From Gemmatimonadota bacterium (lineage in GTDB: Bacteria > Gemmatimonadota > Gemmatimonadetes > Gemmatimonadales > GWC2-71-9): a DNA stretch of 20,470 nt. Positions 14,660-20,470 of the stretch are shown here, one piece after another. Position numbers and translations under genes: made by a program. The DNA lies in assembly GCA_003221085.1 (NCBI GenBank), contig QHUD01000067.1, positions 1 to 20,470 on the forward strand, given 5' to 3'. The notes beneath the pieces were generated by a model, which was not told the origin of the DNA, did not search any database, and saw only the letters and a program-made list of their open reading frames with translations. Numbering within the stretch: position 1 is the first letter of the stretch; each line of letters starts with the position of its first letter.

Positions 14660-16714
14660 TCAGAGTCGATAGCCGACGAGGGTGCCGGATGCGGTGCGGA
14701 GAAACAGCATGCTGGCGACGTCGTCCACCGCGTACACCGGCTCGCGCTCCTTGCCGAGATCCACGCGCGAGCGGGGCTGCCCGCTGTCCTTGTCGATCTG
14801 CAGGAGCACGTTGCCATTCCCTTCGGGGGCGCGCGTCAGCATGAAGACCGATCCCGGGACGGAGAGCGAGGCTTTGAAGCGCTTCGTCGCCAGCGCCGCC
14901 GCCTGATGCGAATAGCCCGCGAGCTGGGCCCCACCCTGGGTGTATGCCGACGCCATCTGCCCGGTGATGCGTCGCGCGGTGGAGTCGGTGGCGGTACGCG
15001 AGGCCTGGGCGAAGGCGTCGCCGTACGCCGAGGCGGCGGCGCCGTACAGACCGGCGCGCACCGCATTGATACGATAGAGCGCGCGCAACAGCCCTGGCAG
15101 CTGGGGCGCAGGATAGTAGGCCTGCTGCTTCACCTCCCCTTCCCGCGACACGAGCACCAGGTTCTGCGGGGCGATCAGGACGAGCCCCGCGGGCCGGATC
15201 TCCATGGCCGTCGGGTCCTCGCCGCCCTGCAGCTTGATCTCGCCGCCGAGCGCGCGATAGGTGCCTGCGTTGCGATCGATCGCGTAGAGCCGGTGGTCGT
15301 GGCTCGCGAAGACATAGAGCGTCGGGCCTTCGACGACATGATGCAGCGAATAGCCCGCGGCGTTGTAGTCGTCCGGATTCCCTCCCCACGGCCTGCCGCT
15401 TTCGATGGCGTCCTTGAACTTCTGCTCACCCGTGGTGACATCGATGATGTTCACCTCGGCGTTCGTCGCCGGGTCGGGCCGCGAGATGTAGAGCAGACCC
15501 GCGGGCGTGAGCTCGGCGTAGGCGAGCTGGCCCTTGATCTTCACGTCCTTCTTCAAGCGCACCGTCGCCGTGGCCACGTCCAGCACGTTCACGAAGGTGC
15601 GCGAGTCCGCGTCCACCGCCAGCACCGCCGAGCCACCGGTGATCATCGCATCCGTCACGGTGCCACGCATCCGCAGCGGCTTGTCGGCGATCGTGGTCCC
15701 GTCTTCGTACCGGGCCACGTTGAGCCCGGTCTGCACGACCCCGTTCACGATGCGCACGTTACCCGTTGCCTGATTGGCGGGCGGGGATTCCGGCAGGATG
15801 ATGATCCCGCTGGGGTGCTGCACGATGCCGTGCACCCAACCCTCGATCGTCGGGGGCTTGGACCACAGGGCCTGACCATCGGCGAGGCGGTACGCCATGA
15901 GCCGGTCGTCGAAGCCCACGTAAATACGGTCGGGCTTGTCGAGCGACGGAAACAGCCGCACGTGGCGCGCGGGGTTGCCCGCGCGGGCGGTGGGCAACGT
16001 CGCGGACCAGCGCACCGCGCCCGACCGCGCATCCAGCGCTCGCAGACCCATCAGCGTGTGGACGACGATCATGTCCGGCCCCGCCTGCAGCACCTCGAGC
16101 GCGGTGGCCTCGGAGGCGGCGCGCACCAGGCCCTGCATCAGGCCGCCCAACCCCTTCCTTTTCGGCTCGGACTGCTCGAACAGCCCCTCGTTCACCCAGC
16201 GCTGCTCTCCGGTCACGAGATCGTACAGCGCGACCACTGCAGGTCCGGTCGCGCGTCGGCCGTGCACCAGCAGGGTGCCGCTCTGCGGCAGCACTCGGCG
16301 GGTGACGATCTGCGTCAGGCCCGGCCGCCGGGAGTCGAACAGGACGGCGCCCGTCACTGGGTCCAGGATCATCAGGAGACCGGGGCGGGCCGCCTCCACG
16401 AGGAGCGAGCCTTCGATCATGCGGACGCTGTCGACCGGCAACCCGCCGAGGTCGGGCTTCTCCCACATGACCTGACCGCGGTCGATATCGACGCCCGCGA
16501 GCGCGGCGTCGGTCGAGACGAGGAGCGCGCCTGCCGGTGTCACCTGCTGCCAACGGATGTCGCCCTGGAGCTTGAGCGTCCACGCCGCAGTCGTCCCGGA
16601 CGCGGCGGCCGGCGGGCGCGCGGGAGCCGCGGCGGTCTGCGCGAGGGCGGCCGTATGCACCAGGATGACGAGCGCGGGCACGAGGAGCGTACGACGAGCG
16701 GACACGGCGGCCAT
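14660..16714 (-). CDS. Secreted PQQ-like beta-propeller repeat protein
   Basis: A 684-residue exported protein. The ATG at 16714 has an AGGGGGAT ribosome site and gives a signal peptide ending VHTAALAQ; starting at 16795 would hide it. The mature protein contains at least eight PQQ-like blades with a D..TG...W core, for example DIDRGQVMWEKPDLGG, LDPVTGAVLFDS, YDLVTGEQRWVNEG, LDARSGAVRWSA, YRLADGQALWSK, IDVTTGEQKFKD and IDRNAGTYRALGG. A ~130-residue Ala-rich, probably helical insert (about 540-640) precedes the last blade ending GTLVGYRL. No PQQ-enzyme active site or cytochrome motif is seen, so a scaffold or binding role resembling BamB is more likely than dehydrogenase activity. It is followed by a lipoprotein gene, and lies divergent from the lysyl oxidase gene. 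Confidence 0.75.
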   Translation of the reverse strand: MAAVSARRTLLVPALVILVHTAALAQTAAAPARPPAAASGTTAAWTLKLQGDIRWQQVTPAGALLVSTDAALAGVDIDRGQVMWEKPDLGGLPVDSVRMIEGSLLVEAARPGLLMILDPVTGAVLFDSRRPGLTQIVTRRVLPQSGTLLVHGRRATGPAVVALYDLVTGEQRWVNEGLFEQSEPKRKGLGGLMQGLVRAASEATALEVLQAGPDMIVVHTLMGLRALDARSGAVRWSATLPTARAGNPARHVRLFPSLDKPDRIYVGFDDRLMAYRLADGQALWSKPPTIEGWVHGIVQHPSGIIILPESPPANQATGNVRIVNGVVQTGLNVARYEDGTTIADKPLRMRGTVTDAMITGGSAVLAVDADSRTFVNVLDVATATVRLKKDVKIKGQLAYAELTPAGLLYISRPDPATNAEVNIIDVTTGEQKFKDAIESGRPWGGNPDDYNAAGYSLHHVVEGPTLYVFASHDHRLYAIDRNAGTYRALGGEIKLQGGEDPTAMEIRPAGLVLIAPQNLVLVSREGEVKQQAYYPAPQLPGLLRALYRINAVRAGLYGAAASAYGDAFAQASRTATDSTARRITGQMASAYTQGGAQLAGYSHQAAALATKRFKASLSVPGSVFMLTRAPEGNGNVLLQIDKDSGQPRSRVDLGKEREPVYAVDDVASMLFLRTASGTLVGYRL

Positions 16715-16794
16715 GGCGATCCCCCTGTGGACGGCGGTGGAAGGGCGGCCCCCATATCCCCCCATGGCTCCCCCGAGCGCAAGGGCGGACGACA

Positions 16795-16822
16795 CATCGG
16801 CGTCGACGCCCTAGCGCCGATG
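16795..16822. repeat. Inverted repeat between divergent genes
   Basis: CATCGGCG (16795-16802) and CGCCGATG (16815-16822) are a perfect 8-bp inverted repeat with a 12-base spacer. A second, overlapping 12-base palindrome GGCGTCGACGCC lies at 16799-16810. They sit in the 244-base gap between the propeller gene (minus) and the lysyl oxidase gene (plus), where an operator for divergent control would be expected. No clear -35/-10 pair was seen in this gap. Confidence 0.35.
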
Positions 16823-16958
16823 CCTCAGGGGCGGCCCGGATGCAACGACCGGCCGCGCACAGCGCCCACGGGTCCCTCAAGGTGCGAGGCACGGGCTTTG
16901 CAAACGGAACGGCGGTGTCGCACGCAGCACACGTCGAACTCCAGCCTGGGAGGAGGAT

Positions 16959-17768
16959 GTGAAGCGCAAGAGCCGTCGAATCGCAGAGGGCCTGGTGGCT
17001 CTCGCCGGGGCGTTCGCTTTGGGGTGCGAGAGCCCGGTCGCCAGCGATCGCCCCCGTACCCCGACCGCGGTGGCCGTGGCAGCAGCCGATCGGCTGCCCG
17101 ACCTCGGCATGGCCAGGCTGAGCGGTTTGTCGGTGAGCCGCACGTCTGACGGGCGTCGGCTGTTACGCTACTCGACGACGATCGTCAACGTCGGATCCGG
17201 CCCGTTCGAGCTGCATGGGCAGCGTGCCAGCACCGCCGAGCCGACGATGTCGGTCACTCAGCGCGTGTTCGACGACGCCGGCGGCTCGCGCGACATCGCG
17301 ACCACCGCCGCAATGATCTACGCCGGCGATGGCCACAACCACTGGCACGTGCGCGACCTGCAGCTGCAAGAGGTGTTCAGGGCTGACGGAACCAGCGCCG
17401 GTAGGAGCGACAAGCGCGGGTTCTGCTTCTGGGATAACGTCACGTATCGGCTCACGCTGCCGGGCGCTCCGCAGTCGCCGGTGTACCAGGAGTCGGGGTG
17501 CGGGGATCAAGGGAGCCTCACGACGGGCGTAGGATTGTCCATCGGCTGGGGTGACATCTACCCCGCTTCGCTGCCGGATCAGAACGTGAACATCACGGGG
17601 CTGCCCGACGGCCAGTACCGCCTGGTCGTGACGGCCGACCCGGGCGGCTGGTTCGCCGAGTCGGACGAGACCAACAACTCGACCTGGGTGGATTTCCAGC
17701 TGTATCGCAACGGCCGGCGGGTGCGCGTGCTCGGCTACGGCCCGACCGCGACGATCGCAGCGCGTTGA
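16959..17768 (+). CDS. Lysyl oxidase family lipoprotein (copper amine oxidase type)
   Basis: Lysyl oxidases oxidise peptidyl lysine or other amines to aldehydes using copper and a lysine tyrosylquinone made from the enzyme's own residues. In this 269-residue protein the copper motif GHNHWH gives H126, H128 and H130, as in human HQHYH. K152 in DKRGFC aligns with the human cofactor Lys (HKASFC), and Y201 in GWGDIYPA aligns with the cofactor Tyr (CYDTY). The ending ADPGGWFAESDETNNSTWV also matches the family (ESD.TNN). A signal peptide with lipobox FALGC (C23) predicts anchoring in a membrane facing the periplasm. The GTG start follows GGGAGGAGG closely. It is monocistronic by context. Bacterial substrates are not established. 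Confidence 0.88.
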   Translation: MKRKSRRIAEGLVALAGAFALGCESPVASDRPRTPTAVAVAAADRLPDLGMARLSGLSVSRTSDGRRLLRYSTTIVNVGSGPFELHGQRASTAEPTMSVTQRVFDDAGGSRDIATTAAMIYAGDGHNHWHVRDLQLQEVFRADGTSAGRSDKRGFCFWDNVTYRLTLPGAPQSPVYQESGCGDQGSLTTGVGLSIGWGDIYPASLPDQNVNITGLPDGQYRLVVTADPGGWFAESDETNNSTWVDFQLYRNGRRVRVLGYGPTATIAAR

Positions 17769-17956
17769 CAGGCGCAGGGAGCGCTCCCTCCCCGCGGCGC
17801 CACTTGAGGTGCCTTGAAAGCACGACGGCCGGCGTCACTGAACGCCGAAGGTCGCCGGAGCGGCTGAGCTAGAAGTGCTCCGCGTCACCAGGGTCGTGTA
17901 CATCAGAGGTGGGTGTGAAGCTTACGGGGTCGTGGTGCGACCGTCGGCTGGCCCGC

Positions 17957-17975
17957 GGCGACGCAACTCGTCGCC
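17957..17975 (-). terminator. Hairpin 3' of tRNA-Leu
   Basis: GGCGACG (17957-17963) and CGTCGCC (17969-17975) form a perfect 7-bp stem with a five-base loop, beginning eight bases after the 3' end of the tRNA on the minus strand. It probably terminates or stabilises the tRNA transcript; a T-run is lacking. The remaining ~190 bases back to the lysyl oxidase stop hold only a 12-base palindrome at 17777-17788 and no gene that I can support. Confidence 0.45.
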
Positions 17976-17983
17976 ACGCCTAG

Positions 17984-18066
17984 TGCCCGAGGAGAGAGTC
18001 GAACTCTCACGGGGTTGCCCCCGGGGGATTTTGAGTCCCCTGCGTCTGCCATTCCGCCACTCGGGC
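17984..18066 (-). tRNA. tRNA-Leu (anticodon CAA)
   Basis: The 83-base minus-strand sequence folds as a class II tRNA. The acceptor arm GCCCGAG pairs with CTCGGGC, and the discriminator base is A. The anticodon stem GGGGA/TCCCC encloses loop CTCAAAA with anticodon CAA (18033-18031), reading UUG. A long variable arm (CGGGGGCAACCCCGT) and the T-arm GAGAGTTCGACTCTC follow. The 3' CCA is not encoded. Its 5' end is only seven bases from the stop of the upstream small membrane protein, so the two may share a transcript. Confidence 0.95.
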
Positions 18067-18073
18067 GCTGATG

Positions 18074-18385
18074 CTAGGGCTTCGGGGGAGCGACCCGCTC
18101 GACGTCCCGCTGCTTGGCGAGCATGCGCTCCGCGAAGTCCAGCCGCTCCTCGACATCGGCGAGGCGTCGTTGCACATCCTCGAGCGCGTCGAGACGCGCC
18201 GCAACGTCGTCACTCCCGCCCACCCGCTTCTGCAGCTCTTCAACCGCCTGCGCCAGGCCGCGCCGCGACCCCCTCGGCCCGCCGAGCCGATCCGGGGGTC
18301 CGATCCGCCCCGCGAGCGCCTTCGCGATGGAGACGGCGATCATGATGAACCCTACGCCGACGGCCCAATCGGGGATCCCGAACAT
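18074..18385 (-). CDS. Small membrane-anchored coiled-coil protein, PspB-like
   Basis: A 103-residue protein with one N-terminal transmembrane helix (about 6-25, GVGFIMIAVSIAKALAG), a short basic Gly/Pro linker, and a charged coiled coil at ~43-93 with heptads such as LQKRV, RLDALEDVQRRLADVEERLDF and RMLAKQRD. The layout resembles phage-shock protein B, which senses envelope stress with PspA and PspC, but no other psp gene is here and sequence identity cannot be judged, so PspB-like refers to architecture. The ATG at 18385 follows a strong GGAGGAGG ribosome site. The upstream 213 bases to the next gene contain no gene and no convincing promoter. Confidence 0.65.
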   Translation of the reverse strand: MFGIPDWAVGVGFIMIAVSIAKALAGRIGPPDRLGGPRGSRRGLAQAVEELQKRVGGSDDVAARLDALEDVQRRLADVEERLDFAERMLAKQRDVERVAPPKP

Positions 18386-18598
18386 ACGCCTCCTCCGTGA
18401 GCCCCTAACTTAGCCGCCCGATTGCGGGGACGGGACCCTAGACCCGGTCCGTCGCGTCGACATGTGAAATCCCCGTCCTGTGTCGGATGTCACAGTCCTA
18501 ATCCGCCGCCAGCCGACATGATATAGCACGCGCGACCACCGGGTGCGCGGACGCCCTGGATTTTGTCAGTCGAAGACCGTGGCCTGGAGAGCGCGCGT

Positions 18599-19054
18599 AT
18601 GCCGCATGTGCAATACTGGGCCCGAGTGCGGGCCGGGATGGACTGTCCGTTGCGTCGCGGCGCCTGGTACCGCGTGGTGGAGCTCACCCCCGAAGAAACG
18701 GTTCTGGAAGTCAACCGCCGGCTGCTCCGGGTTCCGCGTACCTTCCTGCAGATCCTGCCGCTGCGCCCTCCTCTGTGGTCGCTGGTGCGTCGCAGGCCCG
18801 ACGACGCGGCGCCCGCTGCCGAGGAGGATGGGAAGTACGCCGTCTGCCCGAACTGCTGCGAGCGCAGTCCCTTGATCGACTCCGGGCCCACCCTGCGCTG
18901 CCGCCGCTGCGGCGCCGTGTCCGCGGTCGCCTGGTCCGATTCGCCGTGGCGTGCCTTCGAAGTGCTGCCGGGCCGTCCGGCGATCGGCGCGCTGGCGCGC
19001 GCTCGCGCGGTTGCGCTGCGCGCGCTGGCGACGGCGTTCGGTCTGCGGCCATGA
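18599..19054 (+). CDS. Zinc-ribbon protein, paralogue 2, with C-terminal extension
   Basis: A 151-residue cytoplasmic protein homologous to the minus-strand gene at 11183-11545. MPHVQYWARV aligns with MPATFQWARL, then LRRGAWYRVVELTPEETVLEV, PPLWSLV and the ribbon YAVCPNCCER and LRCRRCG, with ligands C83, C86, C101 and C104 at the same numbers as paralogue 1. After AWSDSPW it has about 35 extra residues, Ala/Arg-rich and probably helical (ALARARAVALRALATAFGL). The ATG at 18599 has GGAGAG upstream and is supported by the paralogue alignment; an earlier in-frame start at 18563 would add twelve residues not shared. The function is unknown. A promoter for the next gene begins four bases after its stop codon. 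Confidence 0.75.
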   Translation: MPHVQYWARVRAGMDCPLRRGAWYRVVELTPEETVLEVNRRLLRVPRTFLQILPLRPPLWSLVRRRPDDAAPAAEEDGKYAVCPNCCERSPLIDSGPTLRCRRCGAVSAVAWSDSPWRAFEVLPGRPAIGALARARAVALRALATAFGLRP

Positions 19055-19058
19055 TTTC

Positions 19059-19087
19059 TTGACGCAGCCCGCGAACAAATAGATAAA
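19059..19087 (+). promoter_or_regulatory. Predicted sigma-70-like promoter with a long leader
   Basis: TTGACG (19059-19064) is followed after 17 bases by GATAAA (19082-19087), five and four of six matches to consensus, in a locally AT-rich patch unusual for this DNA. Transcription would start near 19094, giving the two-repeat lipoprotein gene a leader of about 270 bases. The 309-base gap 19055-19363 holds this promoter and two hairpins, listed separately; I see no credible protein gene in it. Confidence 0.5.
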
Positions 19088-19128
19088 GACGCCTCGAAGC
19101 GACCCGCGGTAACGCTCCCATTTTGACC

Positions 19129-19158
19129 AAAAATTCCGTGGCGGCCCACGCGCCACGG
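19129..19158 (-). terminator. Minus-strand intrinsic terminator-like hairpin
   Basis: Read on the minus strand, CCGTGGCG and CGCCACGG form a perfect 8-bp stem with a seven-base loop (19158-19136), followed within two bases by five T residues (19133-19129). This is the best intrinsic-terminator shape in the window, yet no minus-strand gene lies just upstream of it. On the plus strand the hairpin has no T-run and would be part of the leader of the following lipoprotein mRNA. Confidence 0.5.
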
Positions 19159-19273
19159 GTCCTGTCGAGTGCGCGCCGCAGCGACGTCGGCCGCTGACGA
19201 TCTTGCTGCGTGCAGACTGTGCATTTCTCCAACGTCTTGCCGGGCATGCCCCTTGCGCGAATGCGCGCGGGCC

Positions 19274-19311
19274 CTGGCGCCCCGTCGAACCCACGATGTC
19301 ACGGGCGCCAG
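19274..19311 (+). promoter_or_regulatory. Stem-loop in the leader of the two-repeat lipoprotein gene
   Basis: CTGGCGCCC (19274-19282) pairs perfectly over nine bases with GGGCGCCAG (19303-19311), with a 20-base loop. It lies about 40 bases before the ribosome site. It may be an mRNA structure or an operator-like palindrome; no known riboswitch class is recognised. Confidence 0.35.
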
Positions 19312-19363
19312 ACAACCCGCCCCCGAAGGCGAACACCACTTCTTTCGAGGAAGGGAGCCACGT

Positions 19364-20209
19364 ATGTGTACCGGAACGGGGAAGACGGCAGCTCTGTTGG
19401 CGATGTTCTTTCTGGCCGGCGCCTGTACCGACGGGTCGTCGAATGCACCGATCACGTCGCCGTCGTTCGCCGCATCTTCATCGTCGTTGCCTCACATCAA
19501 CAACACCACGCTGCCGATCCCGGTCGCCATCTCCGCCGACTTCTCGGCGTACGACTGCAGCAACAATCCGGGACCACAAATCACCTTCTCGGGGGGCTCC
19601 TTCCTCGGCGGGTATGGCGTCGAGATGACCTTCACCAACAATATGATCGGCACCCATACCTTCACGGACGGCCACACCGTCGACCTCACGGTCATGCCTG
19701 CCAATCAGCAGATCGTGATTCCGAAGCAGCCCGTGCTGGGTGGCACTGGTGGGAACCCGTTCATCTGGGTGCAGTTCGTCGGCGCGAACGGTGCGGCGTT
19801 GAGCGACGAGATCTTCGTGGGACGCTGCGTCCAGGGAGCGGGCTGGCACGTGACCCAGTCGGCCGTCACCACCGCTTCGGCGTCCGCCACGTTCACGGTG
19901 GAGAGTTGTACGAACAGCCCCGGGCCCAACATCAGCTTCACCAGCGGAGTGACCATGGCGGGCATGTCCGCCCGGATCATCTTCCGCAACAACGACAACC
20001 CGGTGGGCGGGCCGCACAACGCGGACGTGACGCGTACCGTCACGCTCATCCCGGCGGGCCTCAGCCTGACCTTCCCGAAACAGCCGGTGTTGGGGGGCGT
20101 CGGTGGCAATCCGTGGATCTTCGCAGGTTTCACTGACGCGCATGGGACCGCATTGGGCGAGCCGACGCTGCTCGGTCGGTGCGAGCAGCTGAGCAGGGTG
20201 CTGAGCTGA
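19364..20209 (+). CDS. Lipoprotein with two copies of an unrecognised ~95-residue domain
   Basis: A 281-residue predicted lipoprotein: signal peptide with lipobox LAGAC (C21), a Ser-rich linker, then two homologous domains at about 63-156 and 180-274. Each opens with a Cys and N.PGP.I.F, contains PKQPVLGG.GGNP.I, and closes with A.G.AL....GRC, so each is bracketed by a Cys pair (C65/C155 and C182/C273) that probably forms a disulfide. The pattern suggests an all-beta extracellular domain. I know no named family. The ATG has GAAGGGAG eight bases upstream; longer in-frame readings have no such site. It is expressed alone, with a long leader and a strong terminator behind it. Role unknown, possibly surface binding. 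Confidence 0.7.
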   Translation: MCTGTGKTAALLAMFFLAGACTDGSSNAPITSPSFAASSSSLPHINNTTLPIPVAISADFSAYDCSNNPGPQITFSGGSFLGGYGVEMTFTNNMIGTHTFTDGHTVDLTVMPANQQIVIPKQPVLGGTGGNPFIWVQFVGANGAALSDEIFVGRCVQGAGWHVTQSAVTTASASATFTVESCTNSPGPNISFTSGVTMAGMSARIIFRNNDNPVGGPHNADVTRTVTLIPAGLSLTFPKQPVLGGVGGNPWIFAGFTDAHGTALGEPTLLGRCEQLSRVLS

Positions 20210-20230
20210 GCAGCGGAGGCGACCCATACA

Positions 20231-20267
20231 CGAGGGCAGCCGGGAGTGCCCACCCCGACTGCCCTCG
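20231..20267. terminator. Bidirectional terminator hairpin between converging genes
   Basis: CGAGGGCAGCCGGG (20231-20244) and CCCGACTGCCCTCG (20254-20267) pair over 14 positions with one mismatch and a nine-base loop. The hairpin lies 22 bases after the lipoprotein stop and nine bases beyond the stop of the converging gene, where both transcripts should end. No T-run follows on either strand. Confidence 0.65.
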
Positions 20268-20276
20268 AGGCGCTCG

Positions 20277-20470
20277 CTACCGGGGCGGTCGCTTGCGCGC
20301 TTCGCGCCGCGGTCCGGGCATCTGTCGCCGCACCTCGCGGCGGTGGCGTACGACCTCCGCCACGCGCTCCTGGAACCGGCGGCGCTCCTCCTGATATCGC
20401 GCGTGCTGTACTGGCGTCAAATACCCCTGCATCTCACGAGCCTCGTCGCGATTCACCTGCTGCAGCTTCA
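20277..20470 (-). CDS. LTxxQ-motif protein, C-terminal fragment (Spy/CpxP-like)
   Basis: Only the last 64 codons are in the window. The fragment reads LQQVNRDEAREMQGYL, then LTPVQHARYQEERRRFQERV, and ends in a very basic tail RREARKRPPR before TAG. LTPxQ followed by a long charged helix is the hallmark of Spy/CpxP-type periplasmic proteins and related zinc-resistance or sensor-associated proteins. The missing N-terminus prevents checking for a signal peptide. Coding is supported by the helix-compatible composition and the terminator just after the stop. Confidence 0.55.
   Translation of the reverse strand, partial: KLQQVNRDEAREMQGYLTPVQHARYQEERRRFQERVAEVVRHRREVRRQMPGPRREARKRPPR

Noticed and set aside
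14294..17149. A 951-codon open frame on the plus strand
   Set aside because: It lies antisense to the PQQ-like propeller gene, is very rich in Arg, His and Gly, and has no domain; long antisense frames are expected in DNA this GC-rich.
17777..17788. GGGAGCGCTCCC palindrome after the lysyl oxidase gene as a terminator
   Set aside because: A perfect palindrome without loop cannot fold into a normal hairpin, and no T-run follows; it may be chance.
18490..19455. A 321-codon minus-strand frame that could have explained the terminator at 19129-19158
   Set aside because: It is antisense to the second zinc-ribbon gene and the lipoprotein start, has Arg/Ser-rich composition, and the terminator lies in its middle, so it is not a credible gene.

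Overview
The window is uniformly GC-rich chromosomal DNA. Gene density is high, starts are often GTG or TTG, and many genes encode secreted proteins, lipoproteins and outer-membrane proteins, so the cell is Gram-negative. The core gene order (yicC, gmk, rpoZ, coaBC, family 4 uracil-DNA glycosylase), an icd-pepA pair and the wealth of lipoproteins would fit a Gemmatimonadota-like soil or environmental bacterium. That placement is inference, because no marker gene here proves it. There is no transposase, integrase, phage gene or CRISPR array.

Left third (1-8034, minus strand): a housekeeping block. icd, pepA and a TonB-plug-type outer-membrane protein read towards yicC-gmk-rpoZ-coaBC-udg. In that last group all four gene junctions overlap by 1 or 4 bases, so it looks like one translationally coupled unit for nucleotide supply, RNA polymerase omega, coenzyme A synthesis and DNA repair. 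A promoter-like sequence sits just before yicC.

Centre left (8149-11160, plus strand): a cassette diverging from icd. It encodes a small secreted His/Cys-rich protein, a BBP2-like outer-membrane barrel, a four-helix membrane protein with Met-rich and HxH motifs in its extracytoplasmic loop, and an exported FMN_bind-like protein, then an Ig-like lipoprotein. The set spans outer membrane, periplasm and inner membrane. It is the best candidate here for an undescribed system, possibly metal handling or extracytoplasmic electron transfer.

Centre (11183-14574): a compact minus-strand trio (secreted ferredoxin-like-fold protein, unknown protein, zinc-ribbon protein), then a plus-strand phospholipase C/acid-phosphatase-type phosphoesterase. 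Its normal start region is out of frame, leaving a 27-codon leader ORF that ends in TGATG. A converging lipoprotein gene shares a CTAG stop with it.

Right third (14660-20470): a secreted PQQ-like beta-propeller protein (minus) upstream of the converging lipoprotein, a divergent lipoprotein of the lysyl oxidase family with all cofactor residues, tRNA-Leu(CAA) just after a small PspB-like membrane protein, a second copy of the zinc-ribbon family, a lipoprotein made of two copies of an unrecognised domain, a strong bidirectional terminator, and the end of an LTxxQ-type protein.

Two cross-cutting observations stand out. A degenerate 7-bp tandem repeat with core TCCC(G/C) occurs at three separate places, each inside a gene in a tolerant protein segment. 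Two paralogues of a small zinc-ribbon family lie 7 kb apart with their four cysteines at identical residue numbers.
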